Source: JAUXLW01 sp964195005 (GTDB taxonomy: Bacteria; Actinomycetota; Acidimicrobiia; Spongiisociales; SHLN01). Taken from it: a stretch of DNA of 31,711 nucleotides. The DNA is taken from the NCBI GenBank assembly GCA_964195005.1, contig CAXMOO010000041.1:1-31711 (forward strand), written 5' to 3'. The position numbers and the translations under genes were made by a program. The notes under the pieces were generated by a model. The model was not told where the DNA came from. It saw only the letters and a program-made list of their open reading frames with translations, and did not search any database. Positions 6,446 to 15,081 of this stretch are shown here, one piece after another; within the stretch, counting starts at the first letter, position 1, and each line of letters begins with the position of its first letter.

Positions 6446-7318
6446 CTACGAGCTGAAGGGGCTCGCCATCTCTTCAAGCCGCGCTATCCGCTCGGAAATC
6501 GGCGGGTGGGTGGAGAACATCTTGGTGAATCCGCCGCCGCCCCTCTTGCCTCCGAAGGCCTTCAGCGGATCGGCGATATAGAGCGGTGCCACGGCCGGAT
6601 TCACCTTCATCGGTATCCGACTCGTGCCCGCTTCGAGCTTGGCCAGGGCCGAGGCCAGTGCCAGCGGCTGCCCGGTGATCGAAGCACCTGTATGGTCTGC
6701 CTGATACTCCCGGGCCCGGCTGATGGCCATGCGAATAACCATGGCGGCCAGGGGAGCCAGGATGATGCTGACCAACGCGATAATCCCGCCAAGCGGGTTG
6801 TTGTTGCGCCGGCCACCGATCGCATTCCACATCGCCATGCGGGCGAAGATTGAAAGCGCCACCGCCATGGTGGCGGCGATCGTTCCGATGAGAATGTCTC
6901 GATTACGAACGTGGGCCAACTCGTGTGCCAGGACACCCTCCAACTCCTCGTTGGTCATCAGTTCGAGGATCCCGCCGGTAACGGCCACGGCGGCGTGCTT
7001 GGGGCTACGCCCCGTGGCGAAGGCATTGGGCTGCGGAGAGTCGATGTAATACAGCTTGGGCATTGGCATGTTCTCCATTTGTGCCAGCTTCGAGACGATT
7101 GAGGTCACCCGGGGCTGCTCGTTTTCGTCGATGGGTCGGGCTCGGGAAGCCTTCAAGGCCATCTTGTCCGAGAAGAAGTACATCCCGAAATTGATAACGA
7201 TCGCGATCCCGAAGGCGATGATCGCCCCGCTGGTACCGCCGAAGATCTGGCCGACCAGGACGATGATGGCGCCGAGCCCAGCCAAATACGCGACTGTTTT
7301 CAGATTGTTATTTGCCAT
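6446..7318 (-). CDS. htpX: M48 family membrane metalloprotease HtpX
   Basis: A 290-residue zinc protease of the HtpX type, expected to degrade damaged membrane proteins. It has two N-terminal spans (about 8-26 and 29-50). The zinc site HELAH (132-136) is followed by RNRD, and the third ligand is Glu204 in AREYQADHTGA. Two more hydrophobic segments (about 143-165 and 178-198) lie between, and the C-terminus carries the conserved STHPPISERIARLEEM. Length is normal for the family. The ATG at 7318 starts MANNNLK; a longer frame to 7357 reads unlike protein. It stands alone between tRNA-Tyr and a gene-poor stretch. In many bacteria htpX is stress-induced, and a pair of A-tract direct repeats upstream could be a control site. 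Confidence 0.95.
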   Translation of the reverse strand: MANNNLKTVAYLAGLGAIIVLVGQIFGGTSGAIIAFGIAIVINFGMYFFSDKMALKASRARPIDENEQPRVTSIVSKLAQMENMPMPKLYYIDSPQPNAFATGRSPKHAAVAVTGGILELMTNEELEGVLAHELAHVRNRDILIGTIAATMAVALSIFARMAMWNAIGGRRNNNPLGGIIALVSIILAPLAAMVIRMAISRAREYQADHTGASITGQPLALASALAKLEAGTSRIPMKVNPAVAPLYIADPLKAFGGKRGGGGFTKMFSTHPPISERIARLEEMASPFSS

Positions 7319-7365
7319 GAGTAAAGGGTACTCCGACGCGGGCGGTAGTCCCCGCAACAGGAGGC

Positions 7366-7395
7366 CGCGAAAAACCGCTACGGAACGCGAAAAAA
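7366..7395. repeat. direct repeat of CGCGAAAAA at 20-base spacing, upstream of htpX
   Basis: CGCGAAAAA occurs at 7366-7374 and again at 7386-7394, exactly 20 bases apart (about two helical turns), 48 to 76 bases before the htpX start codon. Such phasing suits a dimeric regulator or a bent A-tract. No known regulator motif is recognised. Confidence 0.45.
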
Positions 7396-7506
7396 CTTAG
7401 CCGCTCAGAGTGGCGGAACTCCGTGAGACCAGTTACTGTCAGCCTCGATCACAGGCGGAGTACCTTCGCGTCGGACCAACCGCTGGCGTCAAGGGGCCTG
7501 TATATG

Positions 7507-7536
7507 CAAAGGGCGCCTCCCTCGGGGCGCCCTTTG
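7507..7536. terminator. strong hairpin, probable terminator
   Basis: CAAAGGGCGCC (7507-7517) pairs perfectly with GGCGCCCTTTG (7526-7536) around an eight-base loop, giving eleven pairs. It lies about 400 bases beyond the methyltransferase gene in the minus direction and about 190 bases before htpX. It would separate the htpX transcript from upstream genes. There is no T-tract, as is common in high-GC actinobacteria. Confidence 0.6.
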
Positions 7537-7936
7537 ACAATGTCAGACCTTGCCGTCAAAACCACCCGGAAGGGCCGGCAGTGGACGCGGTAGCGGTCCC
7601 GGGAGTGGCCTGGGCTTGGAGAGATCGGGGCGGGGCTCAAGGTCCGGGCATCGCCAGTAATCCATGCCCGCAAGCACGGATTCGGCGGAGCAATGGTTGG
7701 CCAACCGGGATCAGGCCACATCGCTGGCAGAGTCGGGGAGGGGTTTCTTCCTGCAAGGTACCTGTCAGGCGCGCTCGGAATCCACCGCTTCATTACCGGA
7801 AAGGTGCTGAGCTGCGGCAGTGCCGGCCGAGGCAGCCGTCAGCAGCGTCAGACCCAGGGTCAAAACGAGCATCCGCTACATGGGGTATGACGTCGCGCCC
7901 TCCGTGGTCGGTACCCGACTTTGCTGATTTTTCTTC
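7537..7936. other. gap without a clear gene
   Basis: About 400 bases between the methyltransferase stop and the hairpin. The only protein-like sequence is a short exported-peptide frame (7765-7872). Beyond it the minus-strand frames are proline- and arginine-rich without recognisable features. It may hold a decayed secreted-protein gene or an untranslated region. Confidence 0.45.
7765..7872 (-). CDS. possible small exported peptide or broken secreted-protein gene
   Basis: A 35-residue frame whose first 21 residues read like a signal peptide: a hydrophobic core MLVLTLGLTLLTAASAG followed by TAAAQ, a plausible signal-peptidase site. It stops after only about 14 more residues. An in-frame stop lies two codons before the ATG, so it cannot extend upstream. 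No clear ribosome-binding site is visible. It may be the surviving front of a decayed secreted protein. I do not recognise it. Confidence 0.25.
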   Translation of the reverse strand: MLVLTLGLTLLTAASAGTAAAQHLSGNEAVDSERA

Positions 7937-8977
7937 TCACCCCGAAAGGCGAGCCACCAGCACCCGAAAATCGCCAAGGCCACGAGGATTGAGCAACGTC
8001 TCGGCCTCGATCCGGCGGGATCGTACCTTCAGCCTCGCAATCTCGTCCCCCCGGCGCGCCAACTCCAGCTCTTCTCTCCGCAACACGGCTACCTCCTCCC
8101 GCAAACCCATATCGGAGAGAAAGTCGTCCTGGCGATGAAGCTCGACTTCAGCTCCCTCCTGCGAACCCATTGCCAGCAAAGCGGAGAAGTTGACGTCGGC
8201 GGTGATGTCGGTTTCCCCAGGCTCGAAGAGAGGATCCGGGCCCAGATGGTGAGAACGATAGGTACGCAAGGTTCCCGCCACCCGGCGGTGCTCGAGCTCT
8301 TCGGCCGTTCCTCCGTAGTCGATGACAACGACCGCCCCTTTCCCCAGCCTCCGGAGGGCGTCCACGAGCCATTGCCCGGCCCGCAGCTGCACTTCAACCA
8401 GCCCTCCCTCTGCCACTTTGCCGCTGAAGGCATCCGCCCATGAGGCGACTTCGGGGCGGGCCGCATGCTCAACCATCACCAGCTCGCCGTTCTCTTCCCC
8501 GACCGACTGCTCGGACCAGCCGCTCCCCCGCCGGACCGCCACAGCCATGGGCAGGTTGTCGAGTAATTCGTTGGCGATCACCACGCCGGGGCCGAGGGCT
8601 TCCTCGAGCTTTTCGACGGCCCGGCCAGACGGAAGAATTTTCTCGAGCGCCTCACGGGCACCCGGCGACACCTCTACCGCCCAGGTCTCGATGTCGACCC
8701 CCAGCGACCGGAGCAGCGAGCCCGACCCGGCGCCGACCTCAACGACCCGGAAGGGCTCACCCCATCTGGCTCTCTCCTGCTCGACAAACCGACCAATCAT
8801 CTGACCGAAGAATGGGCTCACCTCGGGGCTGGTGAGGAAGTCTCCCGCCTTCACGGAGCGCAACTCCTCACCGACAAAGAAGCCGCCCGGCCCGTAGAGA
8901 GCCGCGTCCATGAACTCATCGAACGGAATCGGCCCCTCAGCCCGTATTCGAGACAGCAGTTGTTCTTTCACCGACAC
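7937..8977 (-). CDS. MidA/NDUFAF7-family SAM-dependent methyltransferase
   Basis: A 346-residue protein of the COG1565 family (PF02636), which includes mitochondrial NDUFAF7/MidA. The N-terminal part has PIPFDEFMDAALYGPGGFF (about 17-34) and DFLTSPEVSPFFGQ (46-59). The SAM-binding motif VVEVGAGSGSLL is at 78-89. NELLDNLPMAV follows near 140, and VVIDYGG further on. Length is typical. The start is GTG at 8977; a second GTG two codons later is possible. Mitochondrial NDUFAF7 dimethylates an arginine of the complex I 49-kDa subunit (the NuoD counterpart) during assembly. The bacterial role is not established. Here the gene is the next one downstream of nuoN, on the same strand, separated by 177 bases with a hairpin. 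Confidence 0.87.
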   Translation of the reverse strand: MSVKEQLLSRIRAEGPIPFDEFMDAALYGPGGFFVGEELRSVKAGDFLTSPEVSPFFGQMIGRFVEQERARWGEPFRVVEVGAGSGSLLRSLGVDIETWAVEVSPGAREALEKILPSGRAVEKLEEALGPGVVIANELLDNLPMAVAVRRGSGWSEQSVGEENGELVMVEHAARPEVASWADAFSGKVAEGGLVEVQLRAGQWLVDALRRLGKGAVVVIDYGGTAEELEHRRVAGTLRTYRSHHLGPDPLFEPGETDITADVNFSALLAMGSQEGAEVELHRQDDFLSDMGLREEVAVLRREELELARRGDEIARLKVRSRRIEAETLLNPRGLGDFRVLVARLSG

Positions 8978-9089
8978 AACCGGGCCAGGCTACGGACTAT
9001 CGGAGCTTGGCGCGCTGGTAACGGGGTTCTCACAGGCCGAGCGCCTCGCGCGAGGCATTCGATAGGACCACGTAGAGGTGGCAGCAGTC

Positions 9090-9136
9090 TTTCCTCGGCC
9101 AGCTATGGCGTTAGCCGGGGACCGCGGCCGAGGAAA
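9090..9136 (-). terminator. inverted repeat after nuoN, candidate operon terminator
   Basis: TTTCCTCGGCC (9090-9100) and GGCCGAGGAAA (9126-9136) are perfect inverted copies, eleven pairs, enclosing 25 bases that contain a smaller GCTA/TAGC pairing. It lies 19 to 65 bases beyond the nuoN stop in the direction of transcription, the expected place for the end of the complex I operon. No T-tract follows, so partial read-through into the methyltransferase gene is possible. Confidence 0.55.
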
Positions 9137-9154
9137 AGACAAAAGATATTATCC

Positions 9155-10636
9155 CTATCCGCCCGCGAGGAAGCTGGCGGCTTCGGTGAACTCCGCGATC
9201 ACCGACGGGTACACCCCGGCCAGGATGACACCGAAGGCAAGGATGCCGAGCGCCAGGCCCAGAGATGGGGCCACGCGGCCGGGAACAGCCTTTGGGTTGA
9301 TCGAGTCGGGCACCGGGTCCATCCACACCCCTTTCACAACCTTGGCGTAGTAGTAAAGGGCGATCACAGCGTTGACCGCAGCGATTGCGGCCAATGCCAC
9401 AGTCCAGCCGTTGGCGTCCTGCAGCACGGCCTGGAACATCACGAATTTGGCGAACCAGCCGGCCAGTGGAGGGATCCCCGCCAACGAGAAAAAGAACAGC
9501 GTCAACAGCAGGCCGAGGCCGGGGGCATAAGACCCCAGGCCCTCCCAGTCCCTCAATTGCCCACTCCCAACGCGACGGGCCCCGGCGATGATGACTGCAA
9601 AAGCACCCAGGTTCATCATTCCGTAGATCAAGATGTAGCTAAGGGTGGCGGCGAAGGCCTTCTCCAGGTCGCCGCTGTCGAGCAGAGAGGCGGCGGCAAA
9701 CGGAACCAGCATGAAGCCGGCGTGGGCAATGGACGAATAGGCCAGCAATCGGACCAAATTCTCCTGACGGAGAGCCACCAGGTTGCCAACGGTCATTGAC
9801 AGAACAGCGAGGATCCACAGGGCCGGCCCCCAGATCTCGGGGGACTCGGCGAATGCCAGGTAAGAGACAAGCAGCACTCCGACAAAGCCGGCCGCTTTCG
9901 AGCCCACTGAAAGGTAGGCAGTCACGGGCGTCGGGGCCCCTTCGTAGGTATCGGGAGCCCAGAAGTGGAAGGGAACGGCCGCCATCTTGAAGCCGAAGCC
10001 GACCAGCACCAGGAGGATGCCGAGAACAAAAACCGGTTCATCCGACACGGTGACCGACCCCGCTCGAATTTCTTCGAAGGTGAGGCCGCCGGTCATGCCG
10101 TAGACCAGTGACATGCCGTACAGGAGAATGGCGGCAGACAAAACCCCGATGATGAAGAACTTGAGGGCGGCTTCGTTGGACTTGGCGTCGCCCTTGCGCC
10201 ACCCCGCCAGGAGAAAAGCCGGGCCGGACACCAGTTCGAGGCCGACGAACAAGGTGATCAGGTCTCGGCTGGAGGCCATCACCATGCCGCCGAGCAGAGA
10301 AGCCAGGACCAGGAAGTAATACTCGCCCTGGTAGTAACGGTCGCTCTCTATGTAGCTCACCGACATGAGCAGCACCACGTATCCGGTGATTATGAAGAAG
10401 GTCTTGAGCACCAGCGCGAAGTCGTCAATGACGTAGGAGCCGCCGAACATCGAACGCAATGATGAGTCGTCGACCGCCAATGTGAAGATGGGAATCAGAG
10501 CCAGAGTGAGGCCGAAGATCCCTATCACCGCCGACCACCACTTGCGCTCCTGAGGAAGAAACAAGTCGGCCCCCAGAACGGCGAGAACCGTGCCGGCGAT
10601 TATGAGGTCGGGAGCGAGGGCGTGGTAGTCGAGCAT
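9155..10636 (-). CDS. nuoN: NADH-quinone oxidoreductase subunit N (operon 1)
   Basis: A 493-residue antiporter-like proton-pumping subunit with about 14 membrane spans. The key acidic residue of span 5 is Glu134 (LFVGLELVSG). The pumping lysine is Lys217 in GFGFKMAAVPFHFWAPDTYE, followed by GAPTPVTAYLS. A further channel segment NLVRLLAYSSIAHAGFML is present. It is the last gene of the eleven-gene nuo operon, 19 bases after nuoM. It resembles the second nuoN in the window (22650-24092) but is clearly a separate, diverged copy. Confidence 0.96.
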   Translation of the reverse strand: MLDYHALAPDLIIAGTVLAVLGADLFLPQERKWWSAVIGIFGLTLALIPIFTLAVDDSSLRSMFGGSYVIDDFALVLKTFFIITGYVVLLMSVSYIESDRYYQGEYYFLVLASLLGGMVMASSRDLITLFVGLELVSGPAFLLAGWRKGDAKSNEAALKFFIIGVLSAAILLYGMSLVYGMTGGLTFEEIRAGSVTVSDEPVFVLGILLVLVGFGFKMAAVPFHFWAPDTYEGAPTPVTAYLSVGSKAAGFVGVLLVSYLAFAESPEIWGPALWILAVLSMTVGNLVALRQENLVRLLAYSSIAHAGFMLVPFAAASLLDSGDLEKAFAATLSYILIYGMMNLGAFAVIIAGARRVGSGQLRDWEGLGSYAPGLGLLLTLFFFSLAGIPPLAGWFAKFVMFQAVLQDANGWTVALAAIAAVNAVIALYYYAKVVKGVWMDPVPDSINPKAVPGRVAPSLGLALGILAFGVILAGVYPSVIAEFTEAASFLAGG

Positions 10637-10655
10637 CAGAGGCGGGTCCGGGGCA

Positions 10656-12215
10656 TCAGAAGGCGGTCTCGATCATTGCCTTGACGGCGTCGTTGGCCGG
10701 CCCGGTGATGATCTTGGGATAGATCCCGATGGCGAGTATCGAAACCAGCATCGGCACCCAGGCAACCAGCTCGAAGCGATCAGCGTCATGGAACTCATGT
10801 GTCGCCCACTCCTCACTTGGCTCTCCGAGGTTGACGCGTTGCAGCATCCACAGCAGATATCCGGCGGTGAGCACCGTGCCGATCGCCCCGACGACCATTG
10901 CGGTGCGGAACACCCCCAAACTCAGCCCGGCCAGAGGCTCATAACTCCCCAGCAGCGCCATGAACTCACCCCAGAACCCGGCCAGGCCGGGAAGCCCCAG
11001 CGAGGCCATGGCGGTAAAGCCGAAAATGCCACCCAGCACCGGCATGAGTTTGAGGTTGCCACCGAGCCTCGCCATCTCTCGAGTGTGGTAGCGATGCTGC
11101 ATCGATCCGGCAAGGAAGAAGAGCATCCCGGTGATCACGCCGTGCGCCACCATGCCAATCACGGCGGCGGTGATCCCCACGGGGGTAAGGGTGGCAATGC
11201 CCAGCATGACAAACCCCATGTGACCCACGGATGAGAAGGCAATCAGTCGTTTCATGTCCTTCTGGGCCAGACAAGCCAGCGATCCATAAATGATGGCTAT
11301 GACCGCCAGGATCGCGATTGCCGGAGCCCAGTCGCGCGCTTCGTTGGGGAGGATCGGGATGCTGATCCGGATGAAGCCATACGACCCGAGCTTCAGCAAG
11401 ATGGCCGCCAGTAGGACTGAGCCGACAGTGGGTGCGGCGGTATGGGCGTCGGGCAGCCAGGTATGCAGCGGCCACATCGGCACCTTGACAGCAAACCCGA
11501 GGAACAGAGCCCCAAACACCAGGAACGCGAACGTGCCGGTGAAAGCACCATTGGCCCCGAGCTCAGTCAACTCAGGTATGGAGAAGGTTCCCCCCCGGAG
11601 GTTGAGGGCCAGAAAACCAAGCAGCATGAAGGCGGAACCGAACAGCGTGAAGAGGAAGAACTTGATCGAGGCATAGAGCCTTGTTTCGACTTCGTGATTG
11701 AAACCGGGCAGCTTCATCTTGGTCTTGTCGCCCCATATTCCGATCATGAAGTACATGGGCAGCAACACCAGTTCGAACATGACGAAGAACAGGACCAGGT
11801 CGAGCGCGACAAAGGTTCCGGCCATGCCGGTCGCGAGGAAGAGGATGAGAATCAGAAACCCCTTGGGATTGTGCGGTTCGGGCCAGTGGTCCCACGAGTA
11901 GACGATCGACAGCACCACGATGGCGGTTGATAGCACCAGCAGCGGCAAACTGATGCCGTCGATCCCGATTTCGAAATTGGAACCGATGGCGGGAATCCAC
12001 TCTTTGACAGTTCCGAGCTGGAAGGTCCCGGCATCGCCGTAGTCGAAACGGAAGGCAGCCACGATCGCGAAGAACAGAGATGCCGAAGCGGTGAGGAGGG
12101 CCACCCACTTGGCCGTGTCTTCTTCGTCCTTGGGGACGGCGAGCAGCGCCAGAGCTCCGACCAGTGGCAGAAAAACCACCAGGCTCAAGCCCCAGCCGTT
12201 ATCGAACCATTCCAT
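10656..12215 (-). CDS. nuoM: NADH-quinone oxidoreductase subunit M (operon 1)
   Basis: A 519-residue antiporter-like membrane subunit that pumps protons in the distal arm of complex I. Glu148 lies in FFVMFELVLLPMYF. Lys244 lies in GFAVKVPMWPLHTWLPDAHT, with APTVGSVLLA following, and the later lysine helix includes MKRLIAFSSVGHMGFVMLG. All are typical NuoM signatures. It starts 12 bases after the nuoL stop. Relative to the second copy (24089-25621) it has an insert after span 5 (GDKTKMKLPGFNHEVETRLY). Confidence 0.96.
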   Translation of the reverse strand: MEWFDNGWGLSLVVFLPLVGALALLAVPKDEEDTAKWVALLTASASLFFAIVAAFRFDYGDAGTFQLGTVKEWIPAIGSNFEIGIDGISLPLLVLSTAIVVLSIVYSWDHWPEPHNPKGFLILILFLATGMAGTFVALDLVLFFVMFELVLLPMYFMIGIWGDKTKMKLPGFNHEVETRLYASIKFFLFTLFGSAFMLLGFLALNLRGGTFSIPELTELGANGAFTGTFAFLVFGALFLGFAVKVPMWPLHTWLPDAHTAAPTVGSVLLAAILLKLGSYGFIRISIPILPNEARDWAPAIAILAVIAIIYGSLACLAQKDMKRLIAFSSVGHMGFVMLGIATLTPVGITAAVIGMVAHGVITGMLFFLAGSMQHRYHTREMARLGGNLKLMPVLGGIFGFTAMASLGLPGLAGFWGEFMALLGSYEPLAGLSLGVFRTAMVVGAIGTVLTAGYLLWMLQRVNLGEPSEEWATHEFHDADRFELVAWVPMLVSILAIGIYPKIITGPANDAVKAMIETAF

Positions 12216-12227
12216 TGAACCCTCCTC

Positions 12228-14255
12228 CTATGTGACCTTTATCCAAAAACCAATCACCAGCGCCACCGCGCCCAGGAAGAGCCATGTGGCGTAGTGCTGG
12301 ATCTTGCCGGTTTGTATGTACCGAAGCTTCCCGCCGAGGAAGTCGGCCCCGGCCGACACTTCGTTTATTGCCAGATCGATGCCGCGCTGATCGAGGCCTC
12401 CGTATACGAGCTTGCCGAGGCCGCGGGTCAACATCCCGACCAGATTCACCACATAGTCGATGATGTAGCTGTTGGTCCAATCTATGAACCGGGCGATGGG
12501 GCCCTTGATGGGATTGACCACCCCCTCCATGTAGAGGTCGTCGATGTAGTACTTGTTTTCCAGCACCGGCCACAGCCCCCGCACGTACAGCCGGTCGCGT
12601 TCCTGCTGGGTGGCAGCGTCCGGGTAGTAGAGGCGGTACCCGAGGGCGATTCCGGCCAGCCCGGCCAGCAATCCCAGGAGCAGCACCGGAACATCGAAGC
12701 TGGTGGCATGCTCACCGAGGAAACCCGTGGCGGCCCTGGTGCTGACCCACTCATAAAAGGTGCTGGTGATCCCGGGAATATTGACCAAACCTGCTACTAC
12801 CGCGAACCCGGCCAGGACTTGCATCGGCAAGGTCATGATGGCCGGTGACTCATGGGGAGAGCCGTGACCCTTGTACTCCCCGAAGAATGTCAGGAACACT
12901 GCCCGGGACATATACAGCGCGGTGATGAACGCCGTTACCAGCCCCAGAAGCAGAACGACAGGCCGACCGGCTTCGTTGAACGAAGCGAGGATTTCGTCCT
13001 TGGAGAAGAACCCTGCGAGCGGGGCTATTCCAGCCAGCGCCAAAGAACCGACGATGAACGTCCAGAAAGTCTTGGGCATGTGCTTGCGTAGCCCTCCCAT
13101 GTCCGACATGTTGTTGGAGTGCACAGCGTGAATCACCGAGCCGGCCCCAAGAAAGAGCAGGCTCTTGAAGAAGGCGTGGGTGAAGAGGTGGAACAGGCCG
13201 GCGGTGTAGGCACCGGCGCCAAGGGCGGCGGTCATGTACCCGAGCTGACTGAGGGTTGAATAGGCCAGCACCCGTTTGATGTCGTCCTGGACGATGGCCA
13301 GCAGGCCGGCACCCACCAGTGTGATCGTCCCAATGATCAGGACAAAGTCGAGGACACCCGGAGCCATCTCATGGAACAGGGGGAACATGCGAGCAACCAG
13401 ATAGACCCCGGCGGTGACCATGGTGGCGGCGTGCATGAGCGCCGACACCGGTGTGGGGCCGGCCATGGCATCCGGGAGCCAGACATGGAACGGGAACTGA
13501 GCGCTCTTGCCCATCGCCCCGACGAAGAGCAACAGTGCGACAATTGTCGCCACGTCGTCGAGCTCGGAGTCCGACTCGATCACTTTTGCCAATATCTCGG
13601 AGATAGTGAAGGTCCCGACGGTTATGGCGGCGATGATGATGCCGATCACCAGACCCACATCGGCAATCTTGTTGACGATGAATGCCTTGATTGCTGCTGA
13701 CGAGTTTTCTTCCTCCTCCCAATAGTGACCGATCAGCAAGTAGGACGACACCCCGACCAGCTCCCAACCGATCAGCAGCTGAATGAGGTTGGCGGCCGAA
13801 ACCAGCATCAGCATGGCTCCGGCAAAGAGGGTGAAGCTGGCAAAGAACGCCGTCCAGCGGACTTCACCCTTCATATATCCGACTGCGTAAACGAAACAGG
13901 CCGTCGAGACGAGTCCCACGACGAAGAACATCATCGACGAGAGCCCGTCCACCACCCATCCCCACTCGATTTCGAACCCGCCGAACTCTCCGATCTTCAC
14001 GCTGCCCTCGTGGACAATGCCGTCACCGAACCATGACGTGAGCAGGAGGGCCCCTCCGTAGACGAGCGCAAAGCCCACTGCTCCCAATGCCAGCTCGGCG
14101 CCCTTCCACGGCAGACGCTTGCCGAACAAGGTGATCGCCAGAGTCGCCACGAAAGGAACGACGACAATGAGCCAGGCCCCTTCAGCCAGCAGCCCGCCGT
14201 CGCTGAATGCGCCGTGCCCTTCTTCGGCGAGCATAAGACTGATGCCGTTCACCAT
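12228..14255 (-). CDS. nuoL: NADH-quinone oxidoreductase subunit L (operon 1)
   Basis: A 675-residue subunit at the far end of the membrane arm. Conserved pumping residues are Glu165 (LLIGWELVGVSSYLL) and Lys250 (GAMGKSAQFPFHVWLPDAMA), followed by GPTPVSALMHAATMVTAGVYL. The long C-terminal part contains the amphipathic lateral helix region and a last membrane span. It is 46 residues longer than the NuoL of operon 2, mainly through its N-terminus. The ATG lies inside the end of nuoK (ATGGTGA, seven-base overlap), so the two are translationally coupled. Confidence 0.96.
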   Translation of the reverse strand: MVNGISLMLAEEGHGAFSDGGLLAEGAWLIVVVPFVATLAITLFGKRLPWKGAELALGAVGFALVYGGALLLTSWFGDGIVHEGSVKIGEFGGFEIEWGWVVDGLSSMMFFVVGLVSTACFVYAVGYMKGEVRWTAFFASFTLFAGAMLMLVSAANLIQLLIGWELVGVSSYLLIGHYWEEEENSSAAIKAFIVNKIADVGLVIGIIIAAITVGTFTISEILAKVIESDSELDDVATIVALLLFVGAMGKSAQFPFHVWLPDAMAGPTPVSALMHAATMVTAGVYLVARMFPLFHEMAPGVLDFVLIIGTITLVGAGLLAIVQDDIKRVLAYSTLSQLGYMTAALGAGAYTAGLFHLFTHAFFKSLLFLGAGSVIHAVHSNNMSDMGGLRKHMPKTFWTFIVGSLALAGIAPLAGFFSKDEILASFNEAGRPVVLLLGLVTAFITALYMSRAVFLTFFGEYKGHGSPHESPAIMTLPMQVLAGFAVVAGLVNIPGITSTFYEWVSTRAATGFLGEHATSFDVPVLLLGLLAGLAGIALGYRLYYPDAATQQERDRLYVRGLWPVLENKYYIDDLYMEGVVNPIKGPIARFIDWTNSYIIDYVVNLVGMLTRGLGKLVYGGLDQRGIDLAINEVSAGADFLGGKLRYIQTGKIQHYATWLFLGAVALVIGFWIKVT

Positions 14256-14575
14256 TTGAGGGCATCCAGTTCATCAACGTTGACCGACGAGCGGTTGCGG
14301 AAGATCAGCAGCACTATCGCCAACCCGATGCCAACCTCGGCGGCCGCCACGGTGATGACGAAGAGGGCAAAGACCTGGCCGCTGGCGGCGGTGCCCTCCG
14401 CGAATCTGCCGGTGTTCTCCAGGTACTGACCGAAGGCCACCAGGTTGATGTTGACCGCGGCGAGCATGACTTCAACCGAGAGCAGAATCAACACGGCATT
14501 GCGGCGAATCAGCACGCCGTAAACGCCTATGGAGAAAAGCCCGGCAGACAGCACGAGGAATTGGCTCAACGTCAT
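14249..14575 (-). CDS. nuoK: NADH-quinone oxidoreductase subunit K (operon 1)
   Basis: A 108-residue, three-span membrane subunit homologous to the Mrp antiporter MrpC. The two conserved buried glutamates of the proton path are Glu35 (LLSVEVMLAAVNINLVAF) and Glu80 (FVITVAAAEVGIGLAI). The ATG overlaps the nuoJ stop as ATGA, and its own end overlaps nuoL. Confidence 0.96.
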   Translation of the reverse strand: MTLSQFLVLSAGLFSIGVYGVLIRRNAVLILLSVEVMLAAVNINLVAFGQYLENTGRFAEGTAASGQVFALFVITVAAAEVGIGLAIVLLIFRNRSSVNVDELDALKW

Positions 14576-15081
14576 GCCTCGGGATCCCTCCTTGCCAGCA
14601 CGATCCCACCGATCAGCGCCGCCAGCAGCACGAAGGAGACGACCTCGAAGGGAATGACGAAGCGGTTGAAGATCGAGCTGCCGATCTCCGAAGTAAGCAC
14701 CGGATCACCCGACCCGATCTCGGCATCTCCGAAGAAGGCCACGGTGGAGCCGGCGAGTACCGCGAAGGTGGCGATGGCCGTCAGAGCCGCTGGCCATTTG
14801 CGGCTGTGGTCGAGGGCGCCCTGGCCGCCAAGCGGCGCCCTGGTGATCATCACTCCAAACAGGAACAGAACAACGACGGCCCCTATATAGACGAGAACTA
14901 CTGTGGCGGCCACGAACTCCGCCCCCAACAGGATGAAGATGGCGGCAGCGCCTCCCAGAGTGGCCACCAGCATGAGGGCGGCGTGCACCACGTTGCGGGT
15001 GGTGACTACGACGATCGACCCGGCCAGCATGACGACCGCAATGACGAGGAAGACCCAGTTTCTGATATCGCCGAGATCCAT
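14572..15081 (-). CDS. nuoJ: NADH-quinone oxidoreductase subunit J (operon 1)
   Basis: A 169-residue, five-span membrane subunit. The conserved third helix, with its pi-bulge region, reads AATVVLVYIGAVVVLFLFGVMI (within 58-80). The last span ends in ARRDPEA. The ATG at 15081 overlaps the nuoI stop by one base (TGATG); the frame is open much further upstream, but that part is the shadow of nuoI. NuoJ links the quinone module with the antiporter subunits. Confidence 0.95.
   Translation of the reverse strand: MDLGDIRNWVFLVIAVVMLAGSIVVVTTRNVVHAALMLVATLGGAAAIFILLGAEFVAATVVLVYIGAVVVLFLFGVMITRAPLGGQGALDHSRKWPAALTAIATFAVLAGSTVAFFGDAEIGSGDPVLTSEIGSSIFNRFVIPFEVVSFVLLAALIGGIVLARRDPEA

Noticed and set aside
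7410..8138. 242-residue plus-strand frame
   Set aside because: It crosses the hairpin at 7507-7536 and runs antisense into the methyltransferase gene. The composition is Arg/Pro/Ser-rich with no motif.
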